A DNA stretch of 64,000 bases from an uncultured Allosphingosinicella sp. (lineage in GTDB: Bacteria; Pseudomonadota; Alphaproteobacteria; Sphingomonadales; Sphingomonadaceae). The stretch spans positions 1-64,000 of the forward strand of contig CAKTCN010000016.1 of NCBI GenBank assembly GCA_934539295.1, in the 5' to 3' direction. The translations under genes were made by a program, and so were the position numbers. Shown here piece by piece: positions 8,328-17,343 of this stretch. The notes below the pieces were generated by a model. It was given only the letters and a program-made list of their open reading frames with translations. It was not told the origin of the DNA and did not search any database. Numbering within the stretch: the first letter of the stretch is position 1; each line of letters starts with the position of its first letter.

Positions 8328-9232
8328 GCGAGTATCCAGCGGTCGGCGACCAGCGCGCCGAACAGGGCGAAAAGGTAGAGGATCGAATAAGCGAACAGGC
8401 GCTTTTCCGGCTTCATGTCCACCGGCTCGGTGGCGCGGTTGGCGAGCACCGCCAGCGACATGAGAAGGAAGACGAGGCTGAGAACCGAAGCGGCTATGCC
8501 ATAGATGGCGCCGGTGAGACCGAGCGGCCAGGGCGCCACCGCCGATGCCGCCATTGGCAAAGTATAGAGCGCGACCTGCTGCCGCGTCGCCTTCTGCCCC
8601 GCCACGACCGGCAGCATGGGCACTCCGGCGGCCGCATAATCGGAACGGACGAACAGCGACAGCGCCCAGAAATGCGGCGGCGTCCAAAGAAAGATGAGCA
8701 GGAACAGCAGGATAGGCAACAGGGTGATGTCCCCCGTTGCCGCCGCCCAGCCGATGACGGGCGGGAACGCGCCCGCTGCGCCGCCGATGACGATGTTCTG
8801 CGGCGTCCGACGCTTCAGCCACACCGTGTAGATCAGCACGTAGAACAGGATGGAAACTGCGAGCACGGCAGCCGCGAGCCAGTTGGTGGCGACGCCCATC
8901 AGCAGCACTGAGAAGACACCCAGGCCCACGCCGAAATGCAACGCCGATTCGCGGGTCATCCGACCGGCGGGCAACGGACGCCCGGCCGTGCGCTTCATCA
9001 GCGCATCGAGATCGGCTTCATACCATTGGTTGAGCGCGGCAGCGGCGCCGGCACCGAGCGCGATGCACAGGACGGCGGTGAAGCCGAGTGCGATCGGGAT
9101 CGATGTGGGCGCGGCCAGCAGTCCGCACAGGCCGGTGAAGACGACCAGCGTCATCACGCGAGGCTTGGTCAGCGCGAGCAGGTCGCGCCAGTCACTCGGA
9201 AGCTCGGCGGGATTGGTCGTCACGTAAGTCAT
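8324..9232 (-). CDS. ctaB: Protohaem IX farnesyltransferase (haem O synthase)
   Basis: A 302-aa UbiA-superfamily polytopic prenyltransferase converting haem b to haem O, the first step to haem a. The signature loop [20 protein letters not shown] (about residues 67-86) carries the Asp pair, and SRP-type proline/arginine residues follow. A second aspartate-rich region is replaced by the family's [20 protein letters not shown]. Eight to nine helices are expected. It starts at the ATG at 9232, just 54 nt beyond the kdsA stop, and heads the oxidase-assembly transcript. ctaC and ctaD, which often precede it, are absent here. Confidence 0.97.
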   Translation of the reverse strand: MTYVTTNPAELPSDWRDLLALTKPRVMTLVVFTGLCGLLAAPTSIPIALGFTAVLCIALGAGAAAALNQWYEADLDALMKRTAGRPLPAGRMTRESALHFGVGLGVFSVLLMGVATNWLAAAVLAVSILFYVLIYTVWLKRRTPQNIVIGGAAGAFPPVIGWAAATGDITLLPILLFLLIFLWTPPHFWALSLFVRSDYAAAGVPMLPVVAGQKATRQQVALYTLPMAASAVAPWPLGLTGAIYGIAASVLSLVFLLMSLAVLANRATEPVDMKPEKRLFAYSILYLFALFGALVADRWILA

Positions 9233-9286
9233 GCTCGCGCGGCCCTATAACCCCCGGACGTGCAAGGGGAAAGGGCCGCGAAGCGC

Positions 9287-10138
9287 TTAATAGGACTGGC
9301 GCAGAGCCCGGCTCTTCGACGCCTCGTCGAAGGTCTTGAGGTCCTGCAGGAATCCGGGGATCCATTCCAGCGGCAGCATGTTGGGGCCGTCCGAAGGCGC
9401 ATTGTCCGGATCGTTATGCGCTTCGGCGAACACGCCGGCCGCGCCCACTGCCATGGCGGCGCGGGCGAGCGCCGGAGCGAATCGGCGGTCGCCGCCCGAC
9501 GACGAACCCTTGCCGCCAGGCTGTTGCACAGAGTGGGTCGCATCGAAGATCACCGGATAGCCGGTTTCCGCCATGATCGGCAGACCGCGGAAGTCGGTGA
9601 CGAGCGTGTTGTAGCCGAACGAAGTGCCGCGGTCGCACAGCAGGATATTCTCGTTGCCGGTGGATGCGATCTTGGCCGCGACGTTGGCCATGTCCCAGGG
9701 TGCCAGGAACTGACCCTTCTTGACGTTGATCACCGCGCCGGTCTGGCCCGCCGTCAGCAGCAGGTCGGTCTGGCGGCACAGGAAGGCCGGAATCTGGATG
9801 ATGTCCACGACTGCGCCGGCGATGCGGGCCTGTTCGGCATCATGGATGTCGGTAAGGACGGGGCAGCCCAGCGCCTCGCGCACGTCCTGCAGCACGCGCA
9901 GCCCTTCGTCGATGCCGATGCCGCGCTGCCCGGAGACGGAGGTGCGATTTGCCTTGTCGTAGGACGATTTGAACACGAAGCCGACACCCGCCTTGCGGGT
10001 TTCATCGGCCAGGAACTCGGCCATGCGCATGGCATGGTCGCGACTCTCGATCTGGCACGGGCCAGAGATGAGCACGAATGGCAGGTCGTTGCCGAACGTG
10101 ACGTTTCCGGCCGACACGCGCTTTTGCTGCGTTTCCAC
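9287..10138 (-). CDS. kdsA: 3-deoxy-8-phosphooctulonate synthase
   Basis: A 283-aa cytoplasmic enzyme condensing arabinose 5-phosphate with phosphoenolpyruvate to Kdo 8-phosphate for lipid A-core (and possibly capsule) synthesis. Family motifs include VLISGPCQIESRDHAM near the N-terminus, FKSSYDKANRTS, GCPVLTDIHD, IIQIPAFLCRQTDLL and VIFDATHSVQQPGG. Start: a GTG at 10138 behind a GGGGA SD gives VETQQKR and the expected length; upstream in-frame ATGs are not convincing. It is separated by about 230 nt from the divergently transcribed glycosyltransferase. The kdsB and kdsD genes lie 45 kb away in this window. Confidence 0.96.
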   Translation of the reverse strand: METQQKRVSAGNVTFGNDLPFVLISGPCQIESRDHAMRMAEFLADETRKAGVGFVFKSSYDKANRTSVSGQRGIGIDEGLRVLQDVREALGCPVLTDIHDAEQARIAGAVVDIIQIPAFLCRQTDLLLTAGQTGAVINVKKGQFLAPWDMANVAAKIASTGNENILLCDRGTSFGYNTLVTDFRGLPIMAETGYPVIFDATHSVQQPGGKGSSSGGDRRFAPALARAAMAVGAAGVFAEAHNDPDNAPSDGPNMLPLEWIPGFLQDLKTFDEASKSRALRQSY

Positions 10139-10369
10139 TATGATTTCCCCACTTGTATAAGGCCCCCCGGCCTGCCCGGCGACACGCTTGAGTGCCTGGC
10201 AGGAACGCCCATGCCCATACAGAGCGCAGCGTCCGAAGGCTAGTGTGCGGGTGTCGCGGTTCAACCGCTTCTGAATCAACTTCAGGTTGAAAACGCGCTA
10301 TTTTTCCGTCACAGGACGCCCTGCTGCTGCGGTGCAATGCACGGGAGCAAGTGGGGGAAATCTTTAATC

Positions 10370-12682
10370 ATGCGCGTCCTGGTCGTCTCGCCGACGCCTA
10401 GCCACCCGCAGAATGCGGGCAATCGCAGGCGTATTGCCGTCATGATGGAGCGCCTGAAGGCGTTCGGCCATGAGGTGCATTTCTGCTTCATCCGCCGCGA
10501 GTGGGTGGAGGATTCGGACATCGAGGCGATGCGCGAGGCCTGGGACGGGCTGACGCTGATCCCTTATGACCGCAATGCCGAGACCAAGAGCAAGGGCGAT
10601 GTGTTCGGCATCGACGACTGGTGCTCCGACGCCGTGATGCGCGACGTGGGCGCGGCGACCAAGCCGATCCAGCCGGACGTCGTGTTCGTGGAATATGTCT
10701 TCTACAGCCGGATCCTGAACCTGTTCGGGCCGGACGTGGTCAAGGTTCTGGACACGCATGACGTGTTCGGCGACCGGCACCTGCACCTCAAGAAGGTCGG
10801 GCTGCAGCCGAGTTTCTTCTACACCAGTGTGGCCGAGGAAAAGGTCGGGCTGGACCGTGCGGACGTGGTGATCGCGATCCAGGACGAGGAAGCCGCCTAT
10901 CTCCAGAAGCTGACAAAGGCTTCGGTGGTGACGCTCGGCTATATGGAGCAGATGCCGACGCGTTATGTGCCGGACGCGAAGCGGGCGACGATCGGCTATA
11001 TCGGCAGCGGCAACCCGCTCAACATCCGGGGCGTGCGCCGTTTCCTGGAGACGGTGGCGCCGCATGCCCATGCTTTGGTCACGGACAAGGTGCGGATCGG
11101 CGGGGGCGCAAGCTCGGCGGCCGAGCAGATGCCGGATATCGCCGAGCCGGTGGGGCACCTGCCGGACGTGGGCGATTTCTACGACATGGTCGACCTGTGC
11201 GTGAACCCGCACGAGGGCGGAACCGGCCTCAAGATCAAGACGGTCGAGGGGCTGGGTTATGGCCGCCCGGTGATCGGCACGGCGGAGGCGTTTGCGGGCC
11301 TGGCGCCGCGCGAGACGTTTCACAGCGCATCCAACGCGATCGACGTGGGCGAGCTTGCGGTGCGTTATGCGTCGGACGGGGCCTTCCGCGAAAAGGTGCG
11401 GGCGGCAAGCGCGGACCTCACCGAGCGTTATGCCTTTTCGGTCAACCAGCAATATGAGATCTTTCGCGACGTCGAGCGGCTGCGCGCAGCGGCGGAACGT
11501 CCGCGCATCCTGCTGATCACGGACATACCGTTCTGGCAGGAGGCGCTCGGCAACCATGCCCGCATCGCCGAGCAGATCCGCATTCTCAGGCAGACGATCG
11601 ACGTCGACGTGTTCGTGTTCCGATCGCTCTCCCCGCGCGACATGGCGGACGCGCAGGCGATCGTCGGCGGTCGCGGGCGCGTCTTCTCGTTCAAGAAATA
11701 TGAAGGGTCGACCACCAAGCAGCCGATCTGGCTGGAATCCTCGGGCGTCACCACGCCGTTCGAGAAGAAGGCGATGGGCCGGCAATATTTCGCGTCCCTG
11801 GAGGAGCATCTCGCCGAGCATCGCTATCACGGCGCGCTGATCCACTATATCCGCCTGTCGTACCTGCGCCACGCGCGGGGCATGCCCGAGTTCAAGATCC
11901 TCGACGTCCACGACATCATGTCGCAGCGCGAGATGAACTTCGCGCATTTCGGGCTCGATCACTTCATCAAGATCGACCAGCGCGAGGAATTGACGATCCT
12001 GTCGAGCTTCACGCTGGTCCTCGCCATCCAGGCACGCGAATATGAGTTCCTGGGCCGGCTGTTCCCCGGCAAGGCGATGTATTTCCCGCATGTCCTGCCG
12101 ACGGGGCGGGTGCGATCGCGGATGGGGCCGGCCCGCAAGATCATCTTCGTCGGCGGCGACAGCCCGATGAACCGCGACGGCCTGCGCTGGTTCCTCAACC
12201 AGGTGTGGCCCTGCTTTGCCGGCGGCGAGGCGGAACTGCATGTCGCAGGCGAAGTGTGCAAGTCGTTCGAAGGCGAGAGCCACCCCAATGTGGTGCTGCA
12301 TGGCCGCATCGGCAGCCTGCCGAGCTTCCTCCATGGCGCGGACCTCGCCATTAACCCGGTTTATTATGGCGGCGGGCTCAAGATCAAAACCGTTGAATAT
12401 CTATGCTACGGCATCCCTGCGGTGCTGACGCTGGAAGCTGTGGACGGCGTGCCGGGCGGCGCGGGCGAGGCCTATTTCCTGGCCGAGTCGCGGGACGAGT
12501 TCATCGAGGGCCTGCACCGGCTGATCCATGACGCGCAATATCGCCAATCCATGTCGGAAGCCGCCTTCGCGTTCGGCCGGCGCGTCTTCGGGCAGGAAGC
12601 GGTGGCGTCGGCCGTTCAATCCATGGCGGCGGCGCTGCGTGCCGAAACGCCCCCTGTTCAAACCGAACTCGCAAAAGGCTGA
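10370..12682 (+). CDS. Tandem two-domain glycosyltransferase (GT4-like)
   Basis: A 770-aa protein made of two glycosyltransferase-like halves. It opens with MRVLVVSPTPSHPQNAGNRR, a typical GT-B N-terminal strand and loop. The donor-site motif appears twice: NPHEGGTGLKIKTVEGLGYG near residue 278 and NPVYYGGGLKIKTVEYLCYG near residue 661, about 383 residues apart. The second half restarts with PRILLITDIPFWQEALGNHA. There is no membrane segment. It likely transfers sugars to a surface polysaccharide, with either two activities or one active and one regulatory half. I chose the ATG at 10370, which has a GGGGGA upstream, over an in-frame ATG 33 nt earlier. It is followed after 3 nt by two further glycan genes. 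Confidence 0.85.
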   Translation: MRVLVVSPTPSHPQNAGNRRRIAVMMERLKAFGHEVHFCFIRREWVEDSDIEAMREAWDGLTLIPYDRNAETKSKGDVFGIDDWCSDAVMRDVGAATKPIQPDVVFVEYVFYSRILNLFGPDVVKVLDTHDVFGDRHLHLKKVGLQPSFFYTSVAEEKVGLDRADVVIAIQDEEAAYLQKLTKASVVTLGYMEQMPTRYVPDAKRATIGYIGSGNPLNIRGVRRFLETVAPHAHALVTDKVRIGGGASSAAEQMPDIAEPVGHLPDVGDFYDMVDLCVNPHEGGTGLKIKTVEGLGYGRPVIGTAEAFAGLAPRETFHSASNAIDVGELAVRYASDGAFREKVRAASADLTERYAFSVNQQYEIFRDVERLRAAAERPRILLITDIPFWQEALGNHARIAEQIRILRQTIDVDVFVFRSLSPRDMADAQAIVGGRGRVFSFKKYEGSTTKQPIWLESSGVTTPFEKKAMGRQYFASLEEHLAEHRYHGALIHYIRLSYLRHARGMPEFKILDVHDIMSQREMNFAHFGLDHFIKIDQREELTILSSFTLVLAIQAREYEFLGRLFPGKAMYFPHVLPTGRVRSRMGPARKIIFVGGDSPMNRDGLRWFLNQVWPCFAGGEAELHVAGEVCKSFEGESHPNVVLHGRIGSLPSFLHGADLAINPVYYGGGLKIKTVEYLCYGIPAVLTLEAVDGVPGGAGEAYFLAESRDEFIEGLHRLIHDAQYRQSMSEAAFAFGRRVFGQEAVASAVQSMAAALRAETPPVQTELAKG

Positions 12683-12685
12683 TCG

Positions 12686-13471
12686 ATGGCAACCGAACCC
12701 CGCATCCACGCCCCGTCCATCCGGCCTACGGGCGCCAAGCCGACCGGCTTCGTCGACCTGACCCGCGCGCCCGTGTCGCAGCGCCTGATCGACCAGGCAT
12801 TGGCCGACACGGCAGCACGCGAAGTGCGCGCCGAACTGGGCGAGAGCATCACCAACCTGCCGCCCGAAGTCGCCGAAGTGGTGGGCAAGCTGGTCAACAT
12901 CATCGCCCGCCAGAGTGCCAGCATCGAGAAGCTGCACCAGAGCCTTGAGGCAACGGTGCGCGATCGGTCGGAGATGATGCGGCTCGACCCGCTGCCCTTC
13001 ATTCCCGAAGGCCGCCGGATGCCGGCACGCACCCAGTCCCGCAGGATCGAGCTTGCCGCCGCCTCGCCGGAATTTTCGGGGACCGGCTGGTACAAGCCCG
13101 AGACCAATGGCCAGATTTCCTGGCGCTGGACGCAGCGGCCCGCGGGCGGCGTGCTGCTGCTGCCGACGCTCGGCGGGGGCAAGCTGACGCTTTCGGCCAA
13201 GCTGATGATGCCGTTCGGCCGCCTGTGCAACGGCGAGACGGTAACGGTGATGGTCAATGACACGCCGCTGAAGGTCACCTGGACCAGCGCGCAGGGCAGC
13301 TTCGCGAGCTTCGCCGCCACGTTCGAGCTGCCCCAGGATGAGGGCATGGGCACGTTCGCGCTTCTGATCCAAAGCGGGGTTTACGAGGATCCGGGCCATG
13401 ACGGCGAGCGCGATTCGCGCCTGCTCGGCGTCGGCCTTCGCCAACTCGTGCTCGAGACCGCGGCCGCCTGA
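12686..13471 (+). CDS. Hypothetical protein of the glycan gene cluster
   Basis: A 261-aa protein, not assigned to a known family. Residues about 25-95 are predicted helical (RQSASIEKLHQSLEAT could form a short coiled coil). The C-terminal part from about 130 looks beta-rich: GTGWYKPETNGQISWRWTQ, then a glycine-rich strand, VTVMVNDTPLKVTW, and an ending DSRLLGVGLRQLVLE. That arrangement resembles the carbohydrate-binding-like beta-sandwich appended to some glycosyltransferases. There is no signal peptide, so it is probably cytoplasmic. It starts 3 nt after the tandem glycosyltransferase stop, and its stop overlaps the next ATG (TGATG), so the three genes are translated together. A partner or adaptor role for the glycosyltransferases is inferred. 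Confidence 0.75.
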   Translation: MATEPRIHAPSIRPTGAKPTGFVDLTRAPVSQRLIDQALADTAAREVRAELGESITNLPPEVAEVVGKLVNIIARQSASIEKLHQSLEATVRDRSEMMRLDPLPFIPEGRRMPARTQSRRIELAAASPEFSGTGWYKPETNGQISWRWTQRPAGGVLLLPTLGGGKLTLSAKLMMPFGRLCNGETVTVMVNDTPLKVTWTSAQGSFASFAATFELPQDEGMGTFALLIQSGVYEDPGHDGERDSRLLGVGLRQLVLETAAA

Positions 13472-14682
13472 TGCCGCTTCGGGGACGGGCAGCGTCGGCG
13501 CGCGGCGCGACCAGGCAGGGTGCGGCACCGGCTGCACCAGCTGCCGGCAGGAAGGCGATCGAGCGCATCGTCTTTTCGGGCGACTTCCTGCGCCCCGTGG
13601 ATGACGGCACCGGCCGCAATCCCAACGACCTCAGGAACTTCCGTTCGTCCCAGACCGACAACATCTTCTGGTTCTTCCACCTGTTCAAGCGCAAGCTGGC
13701 GGAAGCGACGGGACTGCCGGCCACCATCCGGACCTGGGGCCACGGCATCGACACGCCGCTCGTCTACGACCTGCTCGGCGCGGAACGGAGCGCGCTCGGC
13801 TGGGCGCAGGCGTTCGCCACGCATGAGGTGCCGCGCGATTTCCTGGGCTTGGTGGAGCAGGTGTTCGGCGGATCGCTGGTCGTGTCGTTCGAGCTGACGG
13901 AGAGCGTCAAGCTCGCGCTGTCGCACCTCGGGATTCCCTATGTAGACTTCAGCATGCACCCGATCCGGTTCATGCCGGACGTGTTCTTCGCCGTGCAGAC
14001 CAACCACGCCAAGGTGTTCGAAGCGCTGAAGCCGCATCACACCGCAAGCGCGGACTATTATGATTGGGCGGACATCCTGCTGGCCAATGCGGTCAAGATG
14101 AAGAAGCCCAAAGTGCCGGAAGGTGCGACTCTGCTGATCGGGCAGACCAATGTCGACCGGTCGCTGATCTTCGACGGCAAGCTCAGGAATCTCAGCGACT
14201 TTCGCGAGCAGCTGGCCGGCATCCTCGATCCCGAAAAGCCTGTCCTCTACAAGCCGCACCCCTATAATCCGCACGGTTTCGGCCTCTACGAGAGCGGCAT
14301 TCCGTTCGAGCGGGTGCACTGGACGTCCGACAACATCTACACGCTGCTGGCGTCGGAGAATGTCGAGCAGGTGCTGGGGGTAAGCTCGAGCGTGATGATC
14401 GAGGCGCCCTACTTCGACAAGGCGTCCAAGTTCCTGGCCCGATCGCCGTTCAGCATTCCGGAAAAGGCTGAGGATGCGAAGCCCGGCGAGTTCTTCAGCA
14501 TCTATGACGGGTGCTTCAACGCCGACTTCTGGCGCGACATTCTGGCCGGCGTGATGCCCGTCACTGCGCCGGACGGACGCCGGTTCCAGCGCCCGGCCCA
14601 CATGCTGCGCACCTCCTTGCGCAACTTCTGGGGCTTCAACGAAATGTCGACCGACTTCATGGTGTCGCTCTACCAGCGCTGA
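13471..14682 (+). CDS. Putative polysaccharide biosynthesis protein, GT-B-like
   Basis: A 403-aa protein. A basic low-complexity N-terminus (about 1-30) precedes IERIVFSGDFLRP. The C-terminal half contains KPVLYKPHPYNPHGFGLYES and then VEQVLGVSSSVMIEAPYF. The K-P-H-P followed by an S-S-S-x-x-x-E-A motif resembles nucleotide-sugar binding loops in capsule or surface-polysaccharide transferases, but I cannot name the family. There is no membrane segment. It is translationally coupled to the preceding gene and ends the three-gene unit. The start could be later, since the first 30 residues look unstructured; the TGATG overlap favours the called ATG. Confidence 0.7.
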   Translation: MPLRGRAASARGATRQGAAPAAPAAGRKAIERIVFSGDFLRPVDDGTGRNPNDLRNFRSSQTDNIFWFFHLFKRKLAEATGLPATIRTWGHGIDTPLVYDLLGAERSALGWAQAFATHEVPRDFLGLVEQVFGGSLVVSFELTESVKLALSHLGIPYVDFSMHPIRFMPDVFFAVQTNHAKVFEALKPHHTASADYYDWADILLANAVKMKKPKVPEGATLLIGQTNVDRSLIFDGKLRNLSDFREQLAGILDPEKPVLYKPHPYNPHGFGLYESGIPFERVHWTSDNIYTLLASENVEQVLGVSSSVMIEAPYFDKASKFLARSPFSIPEKAEDAKPGEFFSIYDGCFNADFWRDILAGVMPVTAPDGRRFQRPAHMLRTSLRNFWGFNEMSTDFMVSLYQR

Positions 14683-14884
14683 GCGCGGCGGGATCTGCTT
14701 CTGCCTTGAGCTAACGTTCGGGCAAAGCGGGTCGCAGCCTTGCCCGTCTATCTACCGCCGCGAAAAAGGGCAGGACGCCGACACGTTCAGCCGGGGCAGG
14801 GAGAAGTGCGTGGATCCTTCGCACGCCGAGGGAGGCGACGCTTGGTAGCGGGAGGGGTGAATGGTGATTGGCTGATCGGCGAAA

Positions 14885-14974
14885 TGGCGGAGACGGAGGG
14901 ATTCGAACCCTCGATACAGTTTCCCGTATGACGCTTTAGCAAAGCGTTGGTTTCAGCCACTCACCCACGTCTCC
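14885..14974 (-). tRNA. tRNA-Ser (GCT anticodon)
   Basis: On the minus strand a 90-nt cloverleaf begins GGAGACGTGGGTGAGTGGCT. It has the anticodon stem-loop CGCTTTGCTAAAGCG (anticodon GCT), a long variable arm typical of tRNA-Ser, the T-arm GGGTTCGAATCCC, acceptor CGTCTCC, discriminator G and an encoded CCA. It stands alone between the glycan unit and eipA. Confidence 0.97.
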
Positions 14975-15131
14975 GAGCGCTGGAAGCGGGGCTATAGCGA
15001 GGCCGCGGCCAAGGTTCAACAGCGCTTCGTCGCCTTATTCATCGCAATTTCGAGTCCCTCAGCCGCATGTTCATTGTTCAGCAAGGGCCGCGCGAGCTAG
15101 TCTGCCGGGCGATTTCACGCGGGGATGGTGT

Positions 15132-15899
15132 ATGTTGAAGGCCCTTAAGCTGTTTGCGGCGTCTGCCGTGATGATCGGTTCTGCCCTGCCTGCGCAGGTC
15201 GGGACCATCGATCCCAACGATGCCGGCGAATATGAGCCCGCGGCGAACAGCCCCGCGCCGGCTCCTGCCGACGAATGGCAGACAGTGCCTTCCGAAGGTG
15301 AGTATCAGCCGATCGGCGAACCGGGGACGCCGGCAGCGCCTGCCCCGACGAACCAGCCGGTTACGCCCGTTGCAGGCACGGCCGAGAACCGCGCCAGCGC
15401 GGGCGTGAGCAACACGGTGTCCAAGAGTTCGGTCCTGTCGGCGGCCGAGGGCGTGTTCGGCCGCGGCGCGGAGGGTCTGGCCGGAATCATCGAGAGCATC
15501 CTCAGCAAGCAGGGCGAGCCCGACGCCTATATCGCCGGCAGCGAAGCGGGCGGCGCGATCGTGGTCGGGCTGCGTTACGGCAAGGGCACCTTGTACCATC
15601 AGGCGGGCGGCGACCGGCCGGTCTATTGGACGGGACCGTCGATCGGTTTCGACTTCGGCGGCGATGCCAACAAGGTGTTCGTGCTGGTCTACAATCTGGA
15701 CGATGCCGAGCAGCTGTTCCAGGCCAAGCGTTTCGGCGCGGCCGAGGGCAATGCCTATGTGGTCGGCGGGTTCAAGGCGAGCTACCTGCGCAACGGCAAC
15801 ACGGTGCTGATCCCGATCCGGACCGGCGTGGGCGTGCGCATGGGCGTCAATGCAGGCTATATGAAGTTCACCCGCAAGGGAACGTGGCTCCCCTTCTGA
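15132..15899 (+). CDS. eipA: EipA/DUF1134 family envelope protein
   Basis: A 255-aa protein with an N-terminal signal peptide (MLKALKLFAASAVMIGSALP, cut probably after AQV). A Pro/Ala-rich linker runs to about residue 95. The DUF1134 domain follows, with RPVYWTGPSIGFDFGGDANK, VFVLVYNLDDAEQLF and VLIPIRTGVGVRMGVNAGYM. DUF1134 proteins are periplasmic and, in the Brucella homologue EipA, are needed for envelope integrity. The linker is longer than in many homologues. It is monocistronic here, converging on a Crp/Fnr regulator gene. Confidence 0.9.
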   Translation: MLKALKLFAASAVMIGSALPAQVGTIDPNDAGEYEPAANSPAPAPADEWQTVPSEGEYQPIGEPGTPAAPAPTNQPVTPVAGTAENRASAGVSNTVSKSSVLSAAEGVFGRGAEGLAGIIESILSKQGEPDAYIAGSEAGGAIVVGLRYGKGTLYHQAGGDRPVYWTGPSIGFDFGGDANKVFVLVYNLDDAEQLFQAKRFGAAEGNAYVVGGFKASYLRNGNTVLIPIRTGVGVRMGVNAGYMKFTRKGTWLPF

Positions 15900-15910
15900 G
15901 CGCCTGACCC

Positions 15911-16675
15911 TCAGCTCTCGCCCTGGATGCCGGTGTCGCTGCCGAGGTGCAGGTAATTTTCGTTGAACAGTGCGGCGCGGCGCAGCGCGGGCTTGTCGAT
16001 GATGGACAGTTTCTTGTTCTGAAGCTGGATCAGCCCGCAGCGCCGCAATTCCTGCAAGGTGCGGTTGACGTGAACCGGGGTAAGCCCCGTCGCATCCGCC
16101 AGATCGACCTGCGTCAGCGGAAAATCGCAGCTATCACCGTGACCCAGGCCGGCCACTTCCAGGCGTAGCTGGGTTTCGCACAGCAGGTGCGCGATCCGTT
16201 CCAGCGCGGTCCTTTGCCCAAGGCTCAGCGCCCATTCACGCTGAATCGAGGCGGCGATCAGTTCACCGCAGCGGACGGCACGCGCCAGCCGAGGGCGGTT
16301 CGCAAGCAAGGCGTCGAAATCGTCGCGGGCGATCTCCGCAAGCTTCAGCCGTGTGATGGCAGCGACGCCGTGATCCATGTCGCCCAGCAGCTGAATACCG
16401 GTATCGCACAGGTCGCCGGGGATGCAGAAGGACACGATCTGCCGGCGGCCGTCCGGCAGCGTCTTGTAACGGCATGCCCAGCCGTCGAGGATCAGGAACA
16501 CCGATTTGGGTTCATCCCCTTCCCGAACCAGGTCGCGGCGAGGCAGCAGCTCTCTTTGCGACCGGGCGCCGACCGCCTCGATCGCAGCGGTGTCTTCGTC
16601 GGGCAATGTCGTGAAGGCAAGCAGTCGTCGGGGCAGAACGTCACCATGAACTTGGTTGAGCATCCTTCTATTCAC
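15911..16675 (-). CDS. Crp/Fnr-family transcriptional regulator
   Basis: A 254-aa regulator with an N-terminal cyclic-nucleotide-binding-like domain (about 15-140; DGRRQIVSFCIPGDLCD) and a C-terminal winged helix (about 165-235). The recognition helix lies in LADATGLTPVHVNRTLQELR. It lacks the N-terminal Cys cluster of FNR, so it is not an obvious oxygen sensor. This subgroup with IPGDL is common in sphingomonads and often governs stress or nutrient responses; the ligand is unknown. The start is a GTG (MNRRM) or the ATG four codons later. It is not in an operon, so its targets cannot be inferred. Confidence 0.9.
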   Translation of the reverse strand: MNRRMLNQVHGDVLPRRLLAFTTLPDEDTAAIEAVGARSQRELLPRRDLVREGDEPKSVFLILDGWACRYKTLPDGRRQIVSFCIPGDLCDTGIQLLGDMDHGVAAITRLKLAEIARDDFDALLANRPRLARAVRCGELIAASIQREWALSLGQRTALERIAHLLCETQLRLEVAGLGHGDSCDFPLTQVDLADATGLTPVHVNRTLQELRRCGLIQLQNKKLSIIDKPALRRAALFNENYLHLGSDTGIQGES

Positions 16676-16839
16676 GCTTTGGGAGCGCTGCCGATCACCT
16701 AGGTTATTTTTCGTGCGATGGGTGCATTCCGCAGCTCGCCCGGATCAATCGCCCGGTCGCGTCCGCGCCGGACTACCGCCCGCATGATGGATCAAGCGGT
16801 AGTGCGTGATCCAGCGGAAGGCCTGGAACGCCCGGAAGG

Positions 16840-17283
16840 TCAGAGGCGCGTGGCCTCCGCGGCCTCTTCCTCCTCCACATCATCGTCCTGCACGGCCGGG
16901 ACCGGCGCCGGCAGGCGCAGCGCGAGCCAGCAGCCGAACAACGGTGCGGCGATCGCCCCCACCTGTGCCCAGACGGGGTGCGGATAGGTGAAGACGTTGA
17001 GCGCGGCGGTGAGCGCGATCAGGACGGCAGGCACCCACGCCGCCCCGTTCGAATAGGAGATGCGGTGTGCCACGAAGCTGCCGATGAATCCGCCGACCAG
17101 ATAGGTGATCAGGATCAACATGACGTGCATGGCCGGCATGTTGCGGAAGAATTCGGTCATCAGCTCGCGGTCCAGCACCTGGCGCGGCGCCGGGTAGATG
17201 ACGTTCACGCCAAGCTGCGCGACCATGACGGCGATGAAGCCGAGCACGATTCCCGCGACGATACCCAATATGATCCTGACCAT
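16840..17283 (-). CDS. Hypothetical four-helix membrane protein
   Basis: A 147-aa inner-membrane protein starting MVRIILGIVAGIVLGFIAVM, with four predicted helices (about 3-25, 50-70, 76-96, 101-120) and an acidic C-terminal tail (DDDVEEEEAAEA). The ATG at 17283 is preceded by a strong GGGAGGGG SD, favouring it over a start eight codons upstream. It follows the SDR gene by about 60 nt on the same strand and may share its transcript. Function is not recognised. Confidence 0.75.
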   Translation of the reverse strand: MVRIILGIVAGIVLGFIAVMVAQLGVNVIYPAPRQVLDRELMTEFFRNMPAMHVMLILITYLVGGFIGSFVAHRISYSNGAAWVPAVLIALTAALNVFTYPHPVWAQVGAIAAPLFGCWLALRLPAPVPAVQDDDVEEEEAAEATRL

Positions 17284-17343
17284 GCGCCCCTCCCTTGTTG
17301 TCCGCACATTAGCAAGGAGGGGCGCCGAGGCCTAGATGCGGGG

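Noticed and set aside
10364..12334. A 656-aa antisense frame under the tandem glycosyltransferase
   Set aside because: High third-position GC makes long antisense frames; composition is Arg/His/Asp-rich without family features.
14740..14931. A plus-strand frame ending MAETEGFEPSIQFPV before the tRNA-Ser position
   Set aside because: The ETEGFEPS wording is the antisense reading of the tRNA-Ser 3' half, a well-known artefact.
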